DNA of 64,000 bases, taken from the NCBI GenBank assembly GCA_018268355.1, contig JAFDWR010000002.1, forward strand, positions 62,001 to 126,000. The letters run 5' to 3'. The position numbers and the translations under genes were made by a program. This document shows, piece after piece, positions 41,246 through 51,720 of the stretch; the first letter of the stretch is position 1, and the number at the start of each line of letters is the position of its first letter. Source of the stretch: Armatimonadota bacterium (GTDB lineage: Bacteria; Armatimonadota; Fimbriimonadia; Fimbriimonadales; Fimbriimonadaceae). Under the pieces are notes generated by a model. It was not told the DNA's origin, did no database searches, and was given only the letters and a program-made list of their open reading frames with translations.

Positions 41246-43537
41246 TCAGTGCAGGTTAGATTTGAGCTTAGCGAACGTGTTTTGCAATTCGGCCGACTGT
41301 CCTTCCGACCGGAAAACGCCAGCGTACTTCTTCGCCTTCTTCGCCAGAGGGTCCTTGGGGAACTTCTTGACGAGCTGATCGAGCAGGCCCGCCGCCTCGT
41401 TGTACAGGTTCCGCTGAGCGTTTCGACTTCGCCAAATCTCATTCATGCTGGCGAGCCTCCTGGTCGCACAAGCCGCCCGGTAATAGGCTTTCGGCGCAGC
41501 CTTGGAGGTCGGATACCGCTTGATCACGTCAAGGCAGATGTTCCGGGCGTGCATGAGGGTCTCGTGGTCGTTCAGGTGCTCGCTGAGCGCGAGCTTGTCG
41601 GCCTGCGCGGCGATCTTGTCGTTCCAGAAGAGCGACAGGTTGAACGAGCGGCTTCCCTGCCAGAGCGACGGGTTGTAGAACAACAGGTTGCGGCGCAGGT
41701 AGAGGTAGGACGCTTCGCCATAAAGCCGTTCGGCGGCGAGGTCGGCCGTCTTGGCTTCCGCGACCGATTTCTCCATCTTCTTGAGGTCGGCAATGGTTTG
41801 GACCGGGTCGGCGAGAATGTCGATCTTGCCGCCACCCTCGGCGTCGCCCCAGACGTAGTCCTTGCTGCCCACCTGGGCAAGCCGAACGCGGTCGGGACCA
41901 GGAATCGTGCTAAAGACCTCCAGCGAAGCCTGATAGTCGCGCTTTCGCATCAGCCGCATGCCGAGGGCATAGCGCACCTTCTTTCCATACTCGGTGTCCG
42001 CCGCATACTTGCCGGTGAGCTCTCGAAGTTGGGGAATCGTCAGCCGTGCATCGAGGAAATAAGCGACATCGACCGCGTAGCCGAGCTCCATGTACTCCTC
42101 GAAGGCGCCGAGCGGGTTGCCCGATCGCTCAAGGGCGATCGCGATGTTTTCGCGCGCGCCAACCGAGAGGCGAGAGTCGTTTTGCGCGGCCCGGTAGAGG
42201 CTCACTGCGTCGGCCCACTTGCCTTGGCGGCTGGCCAAGGTGCCGAGGACATAGCTCGCAAGAGGCGACTTGCCCTTTTCGAGGGCTCCTTCCGCCCACT
42301 TCTTCGCGCCGGCATTGTCACCCTTGGCGAGGGCAATTTCGGCAAGTCGCGACTGGATCTCGGCGTCAATCGAGGCATCCTTTGCGTTGGCGAGGGCTTG
42401 CTTGGCAAACGATTCGAGACCCGTGAGGTCGGCCGCCTTTGCGCTCGTGTGGAAGAGCCGGTAGTCGAGGTAAGCGTTGAGGAGCGACGGATCGGCGAGG
42501 ATCGCCTTTCGCACGGCCTCGGCCTGCTCGGCGGTCATCCGCTCGCTGCACACCTTGATTGAAGAAAGGACGTTCGCCATCTTCTTCGGCGACTTGGTGT
42601 CGAGCTCGCGGAGGTAGCCCACCATCGCGCCGCTCATGTTGCCGCGCAGGAAGTCGATGCGGAGCTTGTAGCCCGCGACGCTCGGCGCGAACTTCGAGTC
42701 GGCATAGTTCTCCATGAACTCCGAGATCGCGCCTTCGGCGGCGGCGATCCGTCCAGCGGAGATTTGCGCCTTGTCCCAGGGAATGTCGGAGCCGGTCGGA
42801 GCAAGGAGGGACCGAATTTGCATGACGAGAGCACGCGGACTGCGCTCGGTCTTCGGGCTCGCCGCCTTGGCAAAGTAGGAGGCAGCGACCGCCATGTCCG
42901 GCTTCATGTAGGCCTGCATTCCGAGTTCGTAGTTCGCGTGAGCGCGGACGATGCCCGATTCCGAATTGGCAAGCCGTTCCAGCGTCGCGGTGGCAGCCTT
43001 GCCGTCACCATAAGGCGTTCGGTCTTCGGTGCCGTCGCTGTCGGGCTTGGGCTGGAGGTCGCGCATCGCGTCGAGGAGCGCCTTGGCGTCGTCGGTGAGA
43101 GCGCCCGCCCGGAATATCTCTTCGCGAGCAATCACGTACTCGCGGACGTCGTCAAAAAAGGGTGCGCCTTCGGGGTTCTTCTGCATCTCAGTGAGCAGGG
43201 CGCGCATCGCCGCGGTGGCCTCGCGTGGGGAGTCTGCCTTGTCCTGAGCGAGGATGGCGGCGCGGCGCTTCTCCAGCTGAGCATAGGTGGGCCCGCCATC
43301 CGACATCTCCTTGTAGTTGGGCAGGAAGGGGCCGTCGTTCTTGATCGTCCAGTTCTCGGAGCTAACGTTTCGGGTCCATTCCTCGCCCCACGTGGTCATC
43401 GTGATGGGGGGAGGCGGCGCGCCGAAGTCAGGTTGCTCAGAGTTAAAGTGAACGGAATCGAGGGTCGGGCCAATACAGGCAATGGCAAGGGTGCCGACCA
43501 TCAGGCCGCCCACAGTCCAAGCAAGTCGTTTTTTCAC
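41246..43537 (-). CDS. Large helical-repeat (TPR-like) lipoprotein
   Basis: A 763-residue protein with an N-terminal signal that may end in a lipobox (LAIAC). The mature part is almost all helical, with TPR-like units such as SRLAEIALAKGDNAGAKKWA, VLGTLASRQGKWADAVSLYR and IALERSGNPLGAFEEYMELG. It probably acts as an extracytoplasmic scaffold. It starts with a 4-nt overlap on the DUF3142-like gene and is last in an operon of four. Confidence 0.75.
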   Translation of the reverse strand: MKKRLAWTVGGLMVGTLAIACIGPTLDSVHFNSEQPDFGAPPPPITMTTWGEEWTRNVSSENWTIKNDGPFLPNYKEMSDGGPTYAQLEKRRAAILAQDKADSPREATAAMRALLTEMQKNPEGAPFFDDVREYVIAREEIFRAGALTDDAKALLDAMRDLQPKPDSDGTEDRTPYGDGKAATATLERLANSESGIVRAHANYELGMQAYMKPDMAVAASYFAKAASPKTERSPRALVMQIRSLLAPTGSDIPWDKAQISAGRIAAAEGAISEFMENYADSKFAPSVAGYKLRIDFLRGNMSGAMVGYLRELDTKSPKKMANVLSSIKVCSERMTAEQAEAVRKAILADPSLLNAYLDYRLFHTSAKAADLTGLESFAKQALANAKDASIDAEIQSRLAEIALAKGDNAGAKKWAEGALEKGKSPLASYVLGTLASRQGKWADAVSLYRAAQNDSRLSVGARENIAIALERSGNPLGAFEEYMELGYAVDVAYFLDARLTIPQLRELTGKYAADTEYGKKVRYALGMRLMRKRDYQASLEVFSTIPGPDRVRLAQVGSKDYVWGDAEGGGKIDILADPVQTIADLKKMEKSVAEAKTADLAAERLYGEASYLYLRRNLLFYNPSLWQGSRSFNLSLFWNDKIAAQADKLALSEHLNDHETLMHARNICLDVIKRYPTSKAAPKAYYRAACATRRLASMNEIWRSRNAQRNLYNEAAGLLDQLVKKFPKDPLAKKAKKYAGVFRSEGQSAELQNTFAKLKSNLH

Positions 43538-45033
43538 GGTGTTTTAGTGCTCTCTCCAGTCTTGATCTCTAGCTTATCGCCTTCCACTCGCTTTTGCGGA
43601 GTGGCAGCAGACCAATGAACGGAAAGACGTACCGGCCCACGGAATCGTAACGCTCCGGTTGACACTTTTTGCCCCGGCCCCAGATAGGGCAAATTGAACT
43701 GAACGCCGTTCGACCGCGCCAGGCTCACCTGACCCGACGACTTGGGGTCGTCATAGAACGGCTGAACGTTTGCAAACTCACCCGGTTCGACCGAGTCGAG
43801 GGTCCCTTCCGGGAACCGCACGGTAAGCGTGAGCGCAGAAGGCTGGATCGCGGTTTCCGCCTCGCCCCGCGAGTATAGCGAGAAGCTCACCCGGCTGCCG
43901 AGCGCGCCGCCGCCTTCGATCTTCGCAAACGGCTCGACTTCTTCCGACGACTTGAGATCGAGATCAAGCTGAGGCTCACGTCCGTCGAGAGCCGCGCGCA
44001 GGGTCGTGAGGTTCATCGCGAGGCACTCGCCCTTTTCGGCGACGCGGAACCACGCGAGGCCCCGGCAGTAGGTCGAGCGGTGGTGGACCGCGTCGGACTG
44101 CATTTGAGCGACGAGCAGCGGAGTGACCCTGCGATAGACCAGCGTGTAGCCCTTCCCTTTGCCGTTCACGCCGTTCTGGTTCGCCACAAGCTGAAGGATC
44201 TCCTCGCCCTCGCTCAGCGCGAACGACTTGAAGGTGAACGACGGGTGCCGGAGCGCATCCACCGGCGAAAGCTTTCGGTACGCGCCCGCGATCTTCCCCT
44301 TTTCATCAAAGATCAGGGCCTGACCATAGGCAGGGAGGCCAAGGTAGTACGGCTTCTGGAAACGTTCGGCAAGCTCGATGCCCCGGTCAATCGACTCCTT
44401 CGCCGAAATCGACCGAAGGTGGGCAAGGTCGGTCCCGATCGACCCCTCATAGAACTGGGGCGCGAAGAAGTCGACCTGGTCGACGACCTCCTTAAAGCCC
44501 TCGGTCGCGAGGTAGGTCGGGAGGCCGGTGAGGCTCAGCTCCTCATTGTTCGGCAGTCCCACGCGGAGCTCGCGCATGACCAGGGCGTACTTGTCGAGCA
44601 GCCGGGTGGGAACGTCGAAGTCCACCTGGAGCCCACGAACCTTCAACCCCGCCTTGCTAGCCGCCGCCTTGGCCGCCGCATAGAACTTGAGCAGCTTTTG
44701 GCTGAGGCCGTTCTTCACGGCCTCGTCGAAGTGCTTCAGCACGCCTGAATCGGCGTTGAAAACGAGGTGGACCGGGCAGGGCGCGGCAGTTTCAAAGCGC
44801 TGGGGCACGGTGACGGTGATGTCTTGGCCGTCGGTCGAAAGAGTTCCCGTCCGCACGAACAGCCGCGTCACGTGCATGTCGGTGAGGGCACCCGCCGCCT
44901 GCTTGTCGAGGTTAAACGGGGTGTGCCAGTACCACATCGCCCGTTCGACAAACGGGGTGGGCTGACTCTTGCCCGAACAGCCAACAAGGGCAAGAGAGAC
45001 GGCGAGGATCAAAAAGAGAAAGGCTCGTCTCAT
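43534..45033 (-). CDS. DUF3142-like lipoprotein (TIM-barrel type)
   Basis: A 499-residue protein with a lipoprotein signal ending LVGC (Cys19). The mature part starts ERAMWYWHTPFNLDKQAAGA and continues with LQVDFDVPTRLLDKYALVMR and VDFFAPQFYEGSIG. This recalls DUF3142, a TIM-barrel family with a glycosidase-like look but no proven activity. A beta domain of about 130 residues ends the protein. The ATG overlaps the carboxylase stop (ATGA). The longer reading into the carboxylase gene is rejected. Confidence 0.7.
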   Translation of the reverse strand: MRRAFLFLILAVSLALVGCSGKSQPTPFVERAMWYWHTPFNLDKQAAGALTDMHVTRLFVRTGTLSTDGQDITVTVPQRFETAAPCPVHLVFNADSGVLKHFDEAVKNGLSQKLLKFYAAAKAAASKAGLKVRGLQVDFDVPTRLLDKYALVMRELRVGLPNNEELSLTGLPTYLATEGFKEVVDQVDFFAPQFYEGSIGTDLAHLRSISAKESIDRGIELAERFQKPYYLGLPAYGQALIFDEKGKIAGAYRKLSPVDALRHPSFTFKSFALSEGEEILQLVANQNGVNGKGKGYTLVYRRVTPLLVAQMQSDAVHHRSTYCRGLAWFRVAEKGECLAMNLTTLRAALDGREPQLDLDLKSSEEVEPFAKIEGGGALGSRVSFSLYSRGEAETAIQPSALTLTVRFPEGTLDSVEPGEFANVQPFYDDPKSSGQVSLARSNGVQFNLPYLGPGQKVSTGALRFRGPVRLSVHWSAATPQKRVEGDKLEIKTGESTKTP

Positions 45034-46544
45034 CCCCTCGCGTTCCGGAATCCGTCTGCGATATCCCATGCGCCCCGATAGGCTCCTGCCGGGGTCGCGC
45101 CGCCCGCGCTCATGGCAGGTTCGGCGGCGGCGGCAATCAGCCCCAGTTCGCCCGGGATCGGTCCCGGCGACCATTCGGCATAGTCCCGCCCGATCGTGCC
45201 GGTGTCGAAGTTCGCGGTGGCAAAGTTCGGGTCCTCCAGCAGGTCGATGAGGAAGGCCAGGTTGGTCTTGACGCCCAGGATGTGAAAGTCGCGGAGGGCG
45301 GCCACGAGCTTGCGCCGGGCAGCCTCGCGCGTTTCGCCGTGGGCGATCACCTTGGCAAGTAGAGAATCGTAGTAGCGTGACACTTCTGATTTAGCTCCGA
45401 ATCCAGTATCGATTCGCAGCCCGGTCATGGTTGGTTCCACCCACGACAGAATTGGGCCGGTGCTGGGCATAAATCCCCGCTCCGGGTCCTCAGAGACGAT
45501 GCGCACCTCGATGGAATGGCCGTGAATCGCCGATCGGTCGCCGGACATGAGTCCCGGGGAAAGGTCGAGCCGTTCGCCCTGGGCAATGCGCAGCTGCCAA
45601 GCCACGAGGTCGAGGCCGGTGATCATCTCGGTGACCGGGTGTTCGACCTGAAGTCGCGCGTTGACTTCCAGGAAGTAGAAGTTCTCTGCCTTTTCGTCGA
45701 CGATGAACTCGACCGTCCCCGCGCCGACGTAACCGGCGGCAAGGATGAGGTCGCGACACGCCTTCTGCATCGCGGGCCAAAGCGCGAGGTCGCCGCGCAC
45801 GGCGCCCACGCCGCTCGGTGCCTCTTCGACGAGCTTTTGGTGGCGTCGTTGGAGCGAGCATTCGCGCTCAAACAGGCAAGCGACGTTGCCGTGCTGGTCG
45901 GCGAGAATCTGGACCTCGAGGTGGCGGGGACGCTCGATGAGCTTTTCCACCATCATCGCGCCGTCGCCAAAGCCCTTGAGCGCCTCGTCGGTCGCGATCT
46001 GAAATTCCTCTTCAAAAAGCTCGGGGTCACGCACGACGCGCATGCCGCGTCCGCCGCCGCCCGCGCTCGCCTTGAGCAACACGGGGTAGCCGATGTTCTC
46101 CGCCGCCGTGCGCAGGTCTTCCATCGTCGCTCCCGGCTCAAAGTAGCCCGGGACCACGGGCGCGCCCGCCTTCACCGCAATCGACTTTGCCGCGATCTTC
46201 GAGCCGAGCGCATTCATCGCCGCGCTGCTCGGGCCGACGAAGGTGATTCCCGCCGCCGTCATCGCGTCGACGAACTCGGCGCGCTCGCTAAGGAAGCCAT
46301 AGCCGGGGTGGACGGCATCACAGCCGGTGCTCACGCCCGCATCGACGACCTTGGCAATGTTGAGATAGCTTTCCGACGGCTCGTTGCCGCCGAGAGCGAC
46401 CGCCTCGTCGGCGAGGGCGACATGATTGGCCTTCGCGTCGGCATCACTGTAGATCGCGACCGTACGAACGCCCATTGCCCGCGCCGAGCGGATGATTCGG
46501 CAGGCGATTTCTCCCCGATTGGCAACCAGCAGCTTCTTGATCAT
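45030..46544 (-). CDS. Biotin carboxylase (acyl-CoA carboxylase alpha-type) without biotin carrier domain
   Basis: A 504-residue ATP-grasp biotin carboxylase: KKLLVANRGEIACRIIRSAR, SDADAKANHVALADEAV, the glycine loop KASAGGGGRGMR, ERECSLQRRHQKLVEEAPS, and FLEVNARLQVEHPVTEM. The first two match methylcrotonyl/propionyl-CoA carboxylase alpha subunits more than AccC. Those are about 650 residues and end in a BT plus biotin-carrier domain. This one stops at GAWDIADGF, the usual entry to the BT domain, and has no MKM-type biotin site. It must borrow a carrier protein, or is truncated. ATGA overlaps join it to both neighbours. Confidence 0.88.
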   Translation of the reverse strand: MIKKLLVANRGEIACRIIRSARAMGVRTVAIYSDADAKANHVALADEAVALGGNEPSESYLNIAKVVDAGVSTGCDAVHPGYGFLSERAEFVDAMTAAGITFVGPSSAAMNALGSKIAAKSIAVKAGAPVVPGYFEPGATMEDLRTAAENIGYPVLLKASAGGGGRGMRVVRDPELFEEEFQIATDEALKGFGDGAMMVEKLIERPRHLEVQILADQHGNVACLFERECSLQRRHQKLVEEAPSGVGAVRGDLALWPAMQKACRDLILAAGYVGAGTVEFIVDEKAENFYFLEVNARLQVEHPVTEMITGLDLVAWQLRIAQGERLDLSPGLMSGDRSAIHGHSIEVRIVSEDPERGFMPSTGPILSWVEPTMTGLRIDTGFGAKSEVSRYYDSLLAKVIAHGETREAARRKLVAALRDFHILGVKTNLAFLIDLLEDPNFATANFDTGTIGRDYAEWSPGPIPGELGLIAAAAEPAMSAGGATPAGAYRGAWDIADGFRNARG

Positions 46545-47305
46545 GACTGCGGCCACTCCACCACAAAATCAGCCTTGCGCTTTTCAAGGAATGCGGCGAC
46601 GCCCGCCTTCCCTTCTTCGCCTGCGCGGGCCTGGGCGAGTCGTCGTGCGGTTTCCTCGATCGGCAGCGGGCTTTCGTTGGCGAGCTGCTTGCTCGCGGCG
46701 ACCGCCAGCGGTCCGCTCATCAGAATCGACTTCAGCCGCTCGTCGATAAGAGCATCAAGGCCAGCCGCGTCCACGACATCGTGGACGAGCCCGATCCGGA
46801 GCGCCTTTTCTGCGCCAAAGATCTCGCCGGTCGAGAAGAGGCTCCTCGCGTGGCCCCGGCCGATCTTTTCCACCACAAACGGGCTGATTGTCGCCGGGAT
46901 GAGGCCGAGCTTGACCTCGGAGAATGAAAACTTCGCTTCGGGGGCGGCAATCGCGACGTCGCACGCGGCCACCAGTCCGCAACCACCGCCAAACGCGGCA
47001 CCGTGGACCCTGGCGATGACCACCGCCGGGCAATTCACCACCGCCTGGAAGAGCTGGGCGAGCTTCAGCGCGTCCGCCGTGTTTTGCTCCTCGGTGTAGT
47101 TCGCCGCCTTGCGCATCCAGTTCAGGTCGCCACCACCACAGAACGCGGGGCCTTCTGCCCGCAGAACCACCGCGCGGGTGCCCGACGGTAGGTTCACAAA
47201 GGCATCGGTGAGCGCGGCGATGAGTTCGTCGTTGAACGCGTTCCGGACGTCGGGACGGTCAATCGTCAATATCCGAACCGGACCCTGGGAGGCTGCCTGC
47301 AGCAT
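46541..47305 (-). CDS. Enoyl-CoA hydratase, methylglutaconyl-CoA hydratase (LiuC)-like
   Basis: A 254-residue crotonase. The oxyanion segment is FCGGGDLNWMRKAANYTEEQ, where DLNWM followed by a Tyr-containing helix is characteristic of LiuC/AUH-type methylglutaconyl-CoA hydratases. RVHGAAFGGGCGLVAACDVA and the active-site region FSFSEVKLGLIPATISPFVV follow. In leucine breakdown it acts right after methylcrotonyl-CoA carboxylase, whose alpha-type subunit is encoded next. CATAAT (complement of 47313-47318) ends 7 nt before the ATG, so the operon is probably leaderless. Confidence 0.88.
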   Translation of the reverse strand: MLQAASQGPVRILTIDRPDVRNAFNDELIAALTDAFVNLPSGTRAVVLRAEGPAFCGGGDLNWMRKAANYTEEQNTADALKLAQLFQAVVNCPAVVIARVHGAAFGGGCGLVAACDVAIAAPEAKFSFSEVKLGLIPATISPFVVEKIGRGHARSLFSTGEIFGAEKALRIGLVHDVVDAAGLDALIDERLKSILMSGPLAVAASKQLANESPLPIEETARRLAQARAGEEGKAGVAAFLEKRKADFVVEWPQS

Positions 47306-47338
47306 GCTTTCAATTATGGTGCGGGTTTACTATGTCGT

Positions 47339-47809
47339 GTGCGGACTAACCCGTTCACCATCACCCCGATTCACTTCGCTCGGCTCACGTCCGAGTTGTA
47401 CTTTCGGCGATTCTGGTGGGCGTTTGCGCCGTGGAGCCTGCTCGGGCTTTACCTTGTCTTCACGTCGCCGAACCAAACCCTGCGCATCGTGGGCTACCTG
47501 ATCGCGGTTTGGCCCGCGACGATTCCGCTCCGCGCCTACTACCTGACGAAGTCGAAGAGCAAGGTCTATCAAGAGCCGGTGCGCGTCATCCTCGACCCCG
47601 AGTGGGTTCTTTTTGACTCCAAGTCGGCGAAGTGGAAGGTTAGCCGGCGGCGGATAGTCAGCGTCACACCGGTGCAAGATTGCCTTGCGCTTTGCGTGTC
47701 ATTCACCAAGTTCGCGTTTGTATCGAAGGCCGCCTTCGAGACGCCGGAAGAGGCTGAGTCCTTCCGGCGAGAGGTTTCGACTAGAAAGTCTCCGTTACCT
47801 TCTGAATGA
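47339..47809 (+). CDS. YcxB-like membrane protein
   Basis: A 156-residue protein with GTG start and two membrane helices (WWAFAPWSLLGLYLVFTS and LIAVWPATIPLRAYYL) followed by a small beta domain (EPVRVILDPEWVLFDSK, then WKVSRRRIVSVTPVQDC). This is the layout of YcxB-type proteins with unknown role. TACTAT (47328-47333) ends 5 nt before the GTG. It overlaps the convergent SIS gene by 29 nt. Confidence 0.6.
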   Translation: MRTNPFTITPIHFARLTSELYFRRFWWAFAPWSLLGLYLVFTSPNQTLRIVGYLIAVWPATIPLRAYYLTKSKSKVYQEPVRVILDPEWVLFDSKSAKWKVSRRRIVSVTPVQDCLALCVSFTKFAFVSKAAFETPEEAESFRREVSTRKSPLPSE

Positions 47810-48743
47810 ACTGAGGCTTGTCGGGGTCCTCTTCGCGGAGCCGCGCGACCTCAAGGGCGAGGAACTGTCCAAAGATCACCGACCAAAGCGGTCGATAAGG
47901 CATCGGCACTTCGGAAGGAACGCTGGGGGCAAGGACGACTTGGGTGCCTTGCTTCGCGAGGGCGTCGACCGATTCCTCATAGACAATCGAGGCGCTCCCG
48001 CGGTCGGCGAGGGCCTTGGGTCCGTGCTCAAAGTCGCTCGTGCTATAGGCCTTGCACGGCAGAAGCGCACACTCCATCAGCTTCAGCGCGGTCTCGCAGG
48101 CAGTCGAGAACTGGTAACCCCGCGCAAGGGCAAAAACGGGGTTCGCCCGGTCGACTTGGCCCGCGGCGGCGCGGGCGGCCTCGCGACACACGGCGCACCA
48201 CTCGTCGGTGGGCAAGGTGGCCATCGGATCGGGGAGGTCCGCGCCCAAGGCGCGTACGACCTGGATCAGCGCGAGGAGGCTGGTGAGATAAGTCTTCGTT
48301 GCGGCGACCGACTTTTCCTTCTCCGCGCCAAGCAGGATCGAATGCTCGGCTTCCTGGGTCAGGCGGGAACCTTCGGTGTTGGTGATCGCGAGGGTGCCGT
48401 GGCCCGCTTCACGCATGGCGCTCAGCACTTCGGCCACGTCGGGGGCGGAGCCGCTCTGCGAAATTCCAATCGCGAGGGTGGCCGGGTATTGGATCTGCAC
48501 CCCATAGCGGGTGAGAACGCTCGGCGCAGCGAGCGAGACCGGCCGCTTTAGGTGGATTTCGATCAGGTAGCGGGCAAAAAGGGCGGCGTGGTCGCTCGAA
48601 CCGCGCGCCGCGAGCAGAATCATCTCGAAGGTCTTTCCGCCAAGCGCCTGCTTCGCGGTTTCGAAGTATCCGGTCCCTTGTTCACGAAGGATTCGCGGCT
48701 GATCGAGAATCTCTTGCTCCATCCACTGTCCAAGCATCGCCAT
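47781..48743 (-). CDS. SIS domain sugar-phosphate isomerase/deaminase (GlmS C-terminal-like)
   Basis: A 320-residue protein with two SIS domains like the isomerase half of GlmS but lacking the glutaminase domain. Signatures are EILDQPRILREQ, LLAARGSSDHAALFARYL, GISQSGSAPDVAEVL, SVAATKTYLTSLLAL and SDFEHGPKALAD. Proteins of this kind are glucosamine-6-phosphate deaminases (NagB-II) or fructosamine deglycases (FrlB). It cannot be assigned more closely. TACCCT lies just upstream; a second ATG at 48737 is spaced 7 nt from it and may be the true start. Confidence 0.85.
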   Translation of the reverse strand: MAMLGQWMEQEILDQPRILREQGTGYFETAKQALGGKTFEMILLAARGSSDHAALFARYLIEIHLKRPVSLAAPSVLTRYGVQIQYPATLAIGISQSGSAPDVAEVLSAMREAGHGTLAITNTEGSRLTQEAEHSILLGAEKEKSVAATKTYLTSLLALIQVVRALGADLPDPMATLPTDEWCAVCREAARAAAGQVDRANPVFALARGYQFSTACETALKLMECALLPCKAYSTSDFEHGPKALADRGSASIVYEESVDALAKQGTQVVLAPSVPSEVPMPYRPLWSVIFGQFLALEVARLREEDPDKPQFIQKVTETF

Positions 48744-48778
48744 AAGGGTACCGGACTCGTTTGAGTCAGAATGCAGCC

Positions 48779-49135
48779 ATGGAGATCGTCACGCTGCTCG
48801 TCATTGGCCTTATCGCAGGAGGAAGCTCGGGCTTGTTTGGCGTGGGCGGAGGCATTCTCATCGTCCCTGCCCTCGTGCTGTTCCGCGGCATGGTGCAACA
48901 AAAGGCGCAGGGCACGTCGCTCGCGATTCTCCTTCTGCCCGTCGGCATCCTTGCGGTGAAGAACTATTGGGACAAGGGCCACGTGGAGATCAAGGACGGC
49001 CTTTACATCTCGCTCGGGTTCCTCGTCGGCTCGTTCTTCACGTCGAAGATCGCGGTGGGGCTGGACCCGAACCTGCTGCGAAAGATGTTCGCATGCTTCC
49101 TCGCAAGCGTTTCCGTTTATCTGTTCTTTAAGTAG
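48779..49135 (+). CDS. Half-size TauE/SafE family membrane protein
   Basis: A 118-residue protein with four membrane segments. GLIAGGSSGLFGVGGGILIV is the TauE/SafE signature, followed by VQQKAQGTSLAILLLPV. Full-length members have two such halves and about 250 residues; this one holds a single half and would work as a dimer. The family moves sulfite, sulfonates or other organic anions. CAGAAT (48767-48772) ends 6 nt before the ATG. A bidirectional terminator follows. Confidence 0.85.
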   Translation: MEIVTLLVIGLIAGGSSGLFGVGGGILIVPALVLFRGMVQQKAQGTSLAILLLPVGILAVKNYWDKGHVEIKDGLYISLGFLVGSFFTSKIAVGLDPNLLRKMFACFLASVSVYLFFK

Positions 49136-49138
49136 GCC

Positions 49139-49187
49139 AAAAGGAAAAGCGGGGGCTCGCCATCGGCGAGCCCCCGCTTTTCCTTTT
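49139..49187. terminator. Bidirectional terminator between tauE and dnaK
   Basis: A perfect 23-bp inverted repeat (49139-49161 with 49165-49187) with a 3-nt loop. The outer arms are AAAAGGAAAA and TTTTCCTTTT, so each direction has a T-rich 3' side. It ends both convergent transcripts. Confidence 0.95.
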
Positions 49188-49198
49188 GATTTTGAAGC

Positions 49199-51207
<2,009 letters not shown>

Positions 51208-51246
51208 CATTTCGGGCAAATGGCCCAAGAAATGGGCTTTTTGAGC

Positions 51247-51720
51247 CTAGAATCGCGGCTCGACGGGCTGAATCCAGAGGTGGGGATAGTCGTCCGGGTC
51301 GTCGACAATCTCCGCTTCGGCGGGCATCTCAAGGACCTGCAGGTGGTGCTCCTCAAATTCCTCTTGGTCGCGCAGGATCCGGTTGTAGCTCTCGTCTTTG
51401 AACGGCGGAAAACGCTCGCCGGTCTTGCCCATGATCGCCCGGCCGACTTTCGTTTTAACCTTATCGATCACCTTTCCAAAGTCGTCATTCGCGCGGCTCG
51501 GCGTGTCTTGGAGCAGGATGAGGGCGGTCGAGTTTGGCACGACGCAGAGGGCGATCGTCTCGAACTTCCGACCTTCGAGCCGGACGAGCGACTTGAACAG
51601 CAGCCCGCACTCCTCGTCGGTGAGGGGCCGACGGTGCATGAAAGAGACGTAGTACGTCACGTCTTCTGCGCGCCAGTGCGGCAGTCTTCCCTCCCATTTT
51701 TGAAAGTTCTTCCACCTCAT
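51247..51720 (-). CDS. RAYT-like (IS200/Y1-transposase-like) protein lacking catalytic residues
   Basis: A 157-residue protein with the layout of REP-associated tyrosine transposases: GRLPHWRAEDVTYYVSFMHR at the N-terminus, a helix, strand FETIALCVVPNSTALILL, KDESYNRILRDQEEFEEH, and EMPAEAEIVDDPDDYPHLW. In active members the strand reads PNHVHLL with the metal-binding His-x-His; here it is PNSTALI. The usual catalytic Tyr before the N(P)VKAGLV segment is also absent (HLQVLEMP). It should therefore be unable to cut DNA. The ATG overlaps the stop of the AlkC-like gene. It is probably a domesticated DNA-binding relative. Confidence 0.6.
   Translation of the reverse strand: MRWKNFQKWEGRLPHWRAEDVTYYVSFMHRRPLTDEECGLLFKSLVRLEGRKFETIALCVVPNSTALILLQDTPSRANDDFGKVIDKVKTKVGRAIMGKTGERFPPFKDESYNRILRDQEEFEEHHLQVLEMPAEAEIVDDPDDYPHLWIQPVEPRF

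Noticed and set aside
47109-47501. Forward-strand frame across the start of the hydratase gene
   Set aside because: It runs antisense through conserved crotonase coding sequence and has no start signals.
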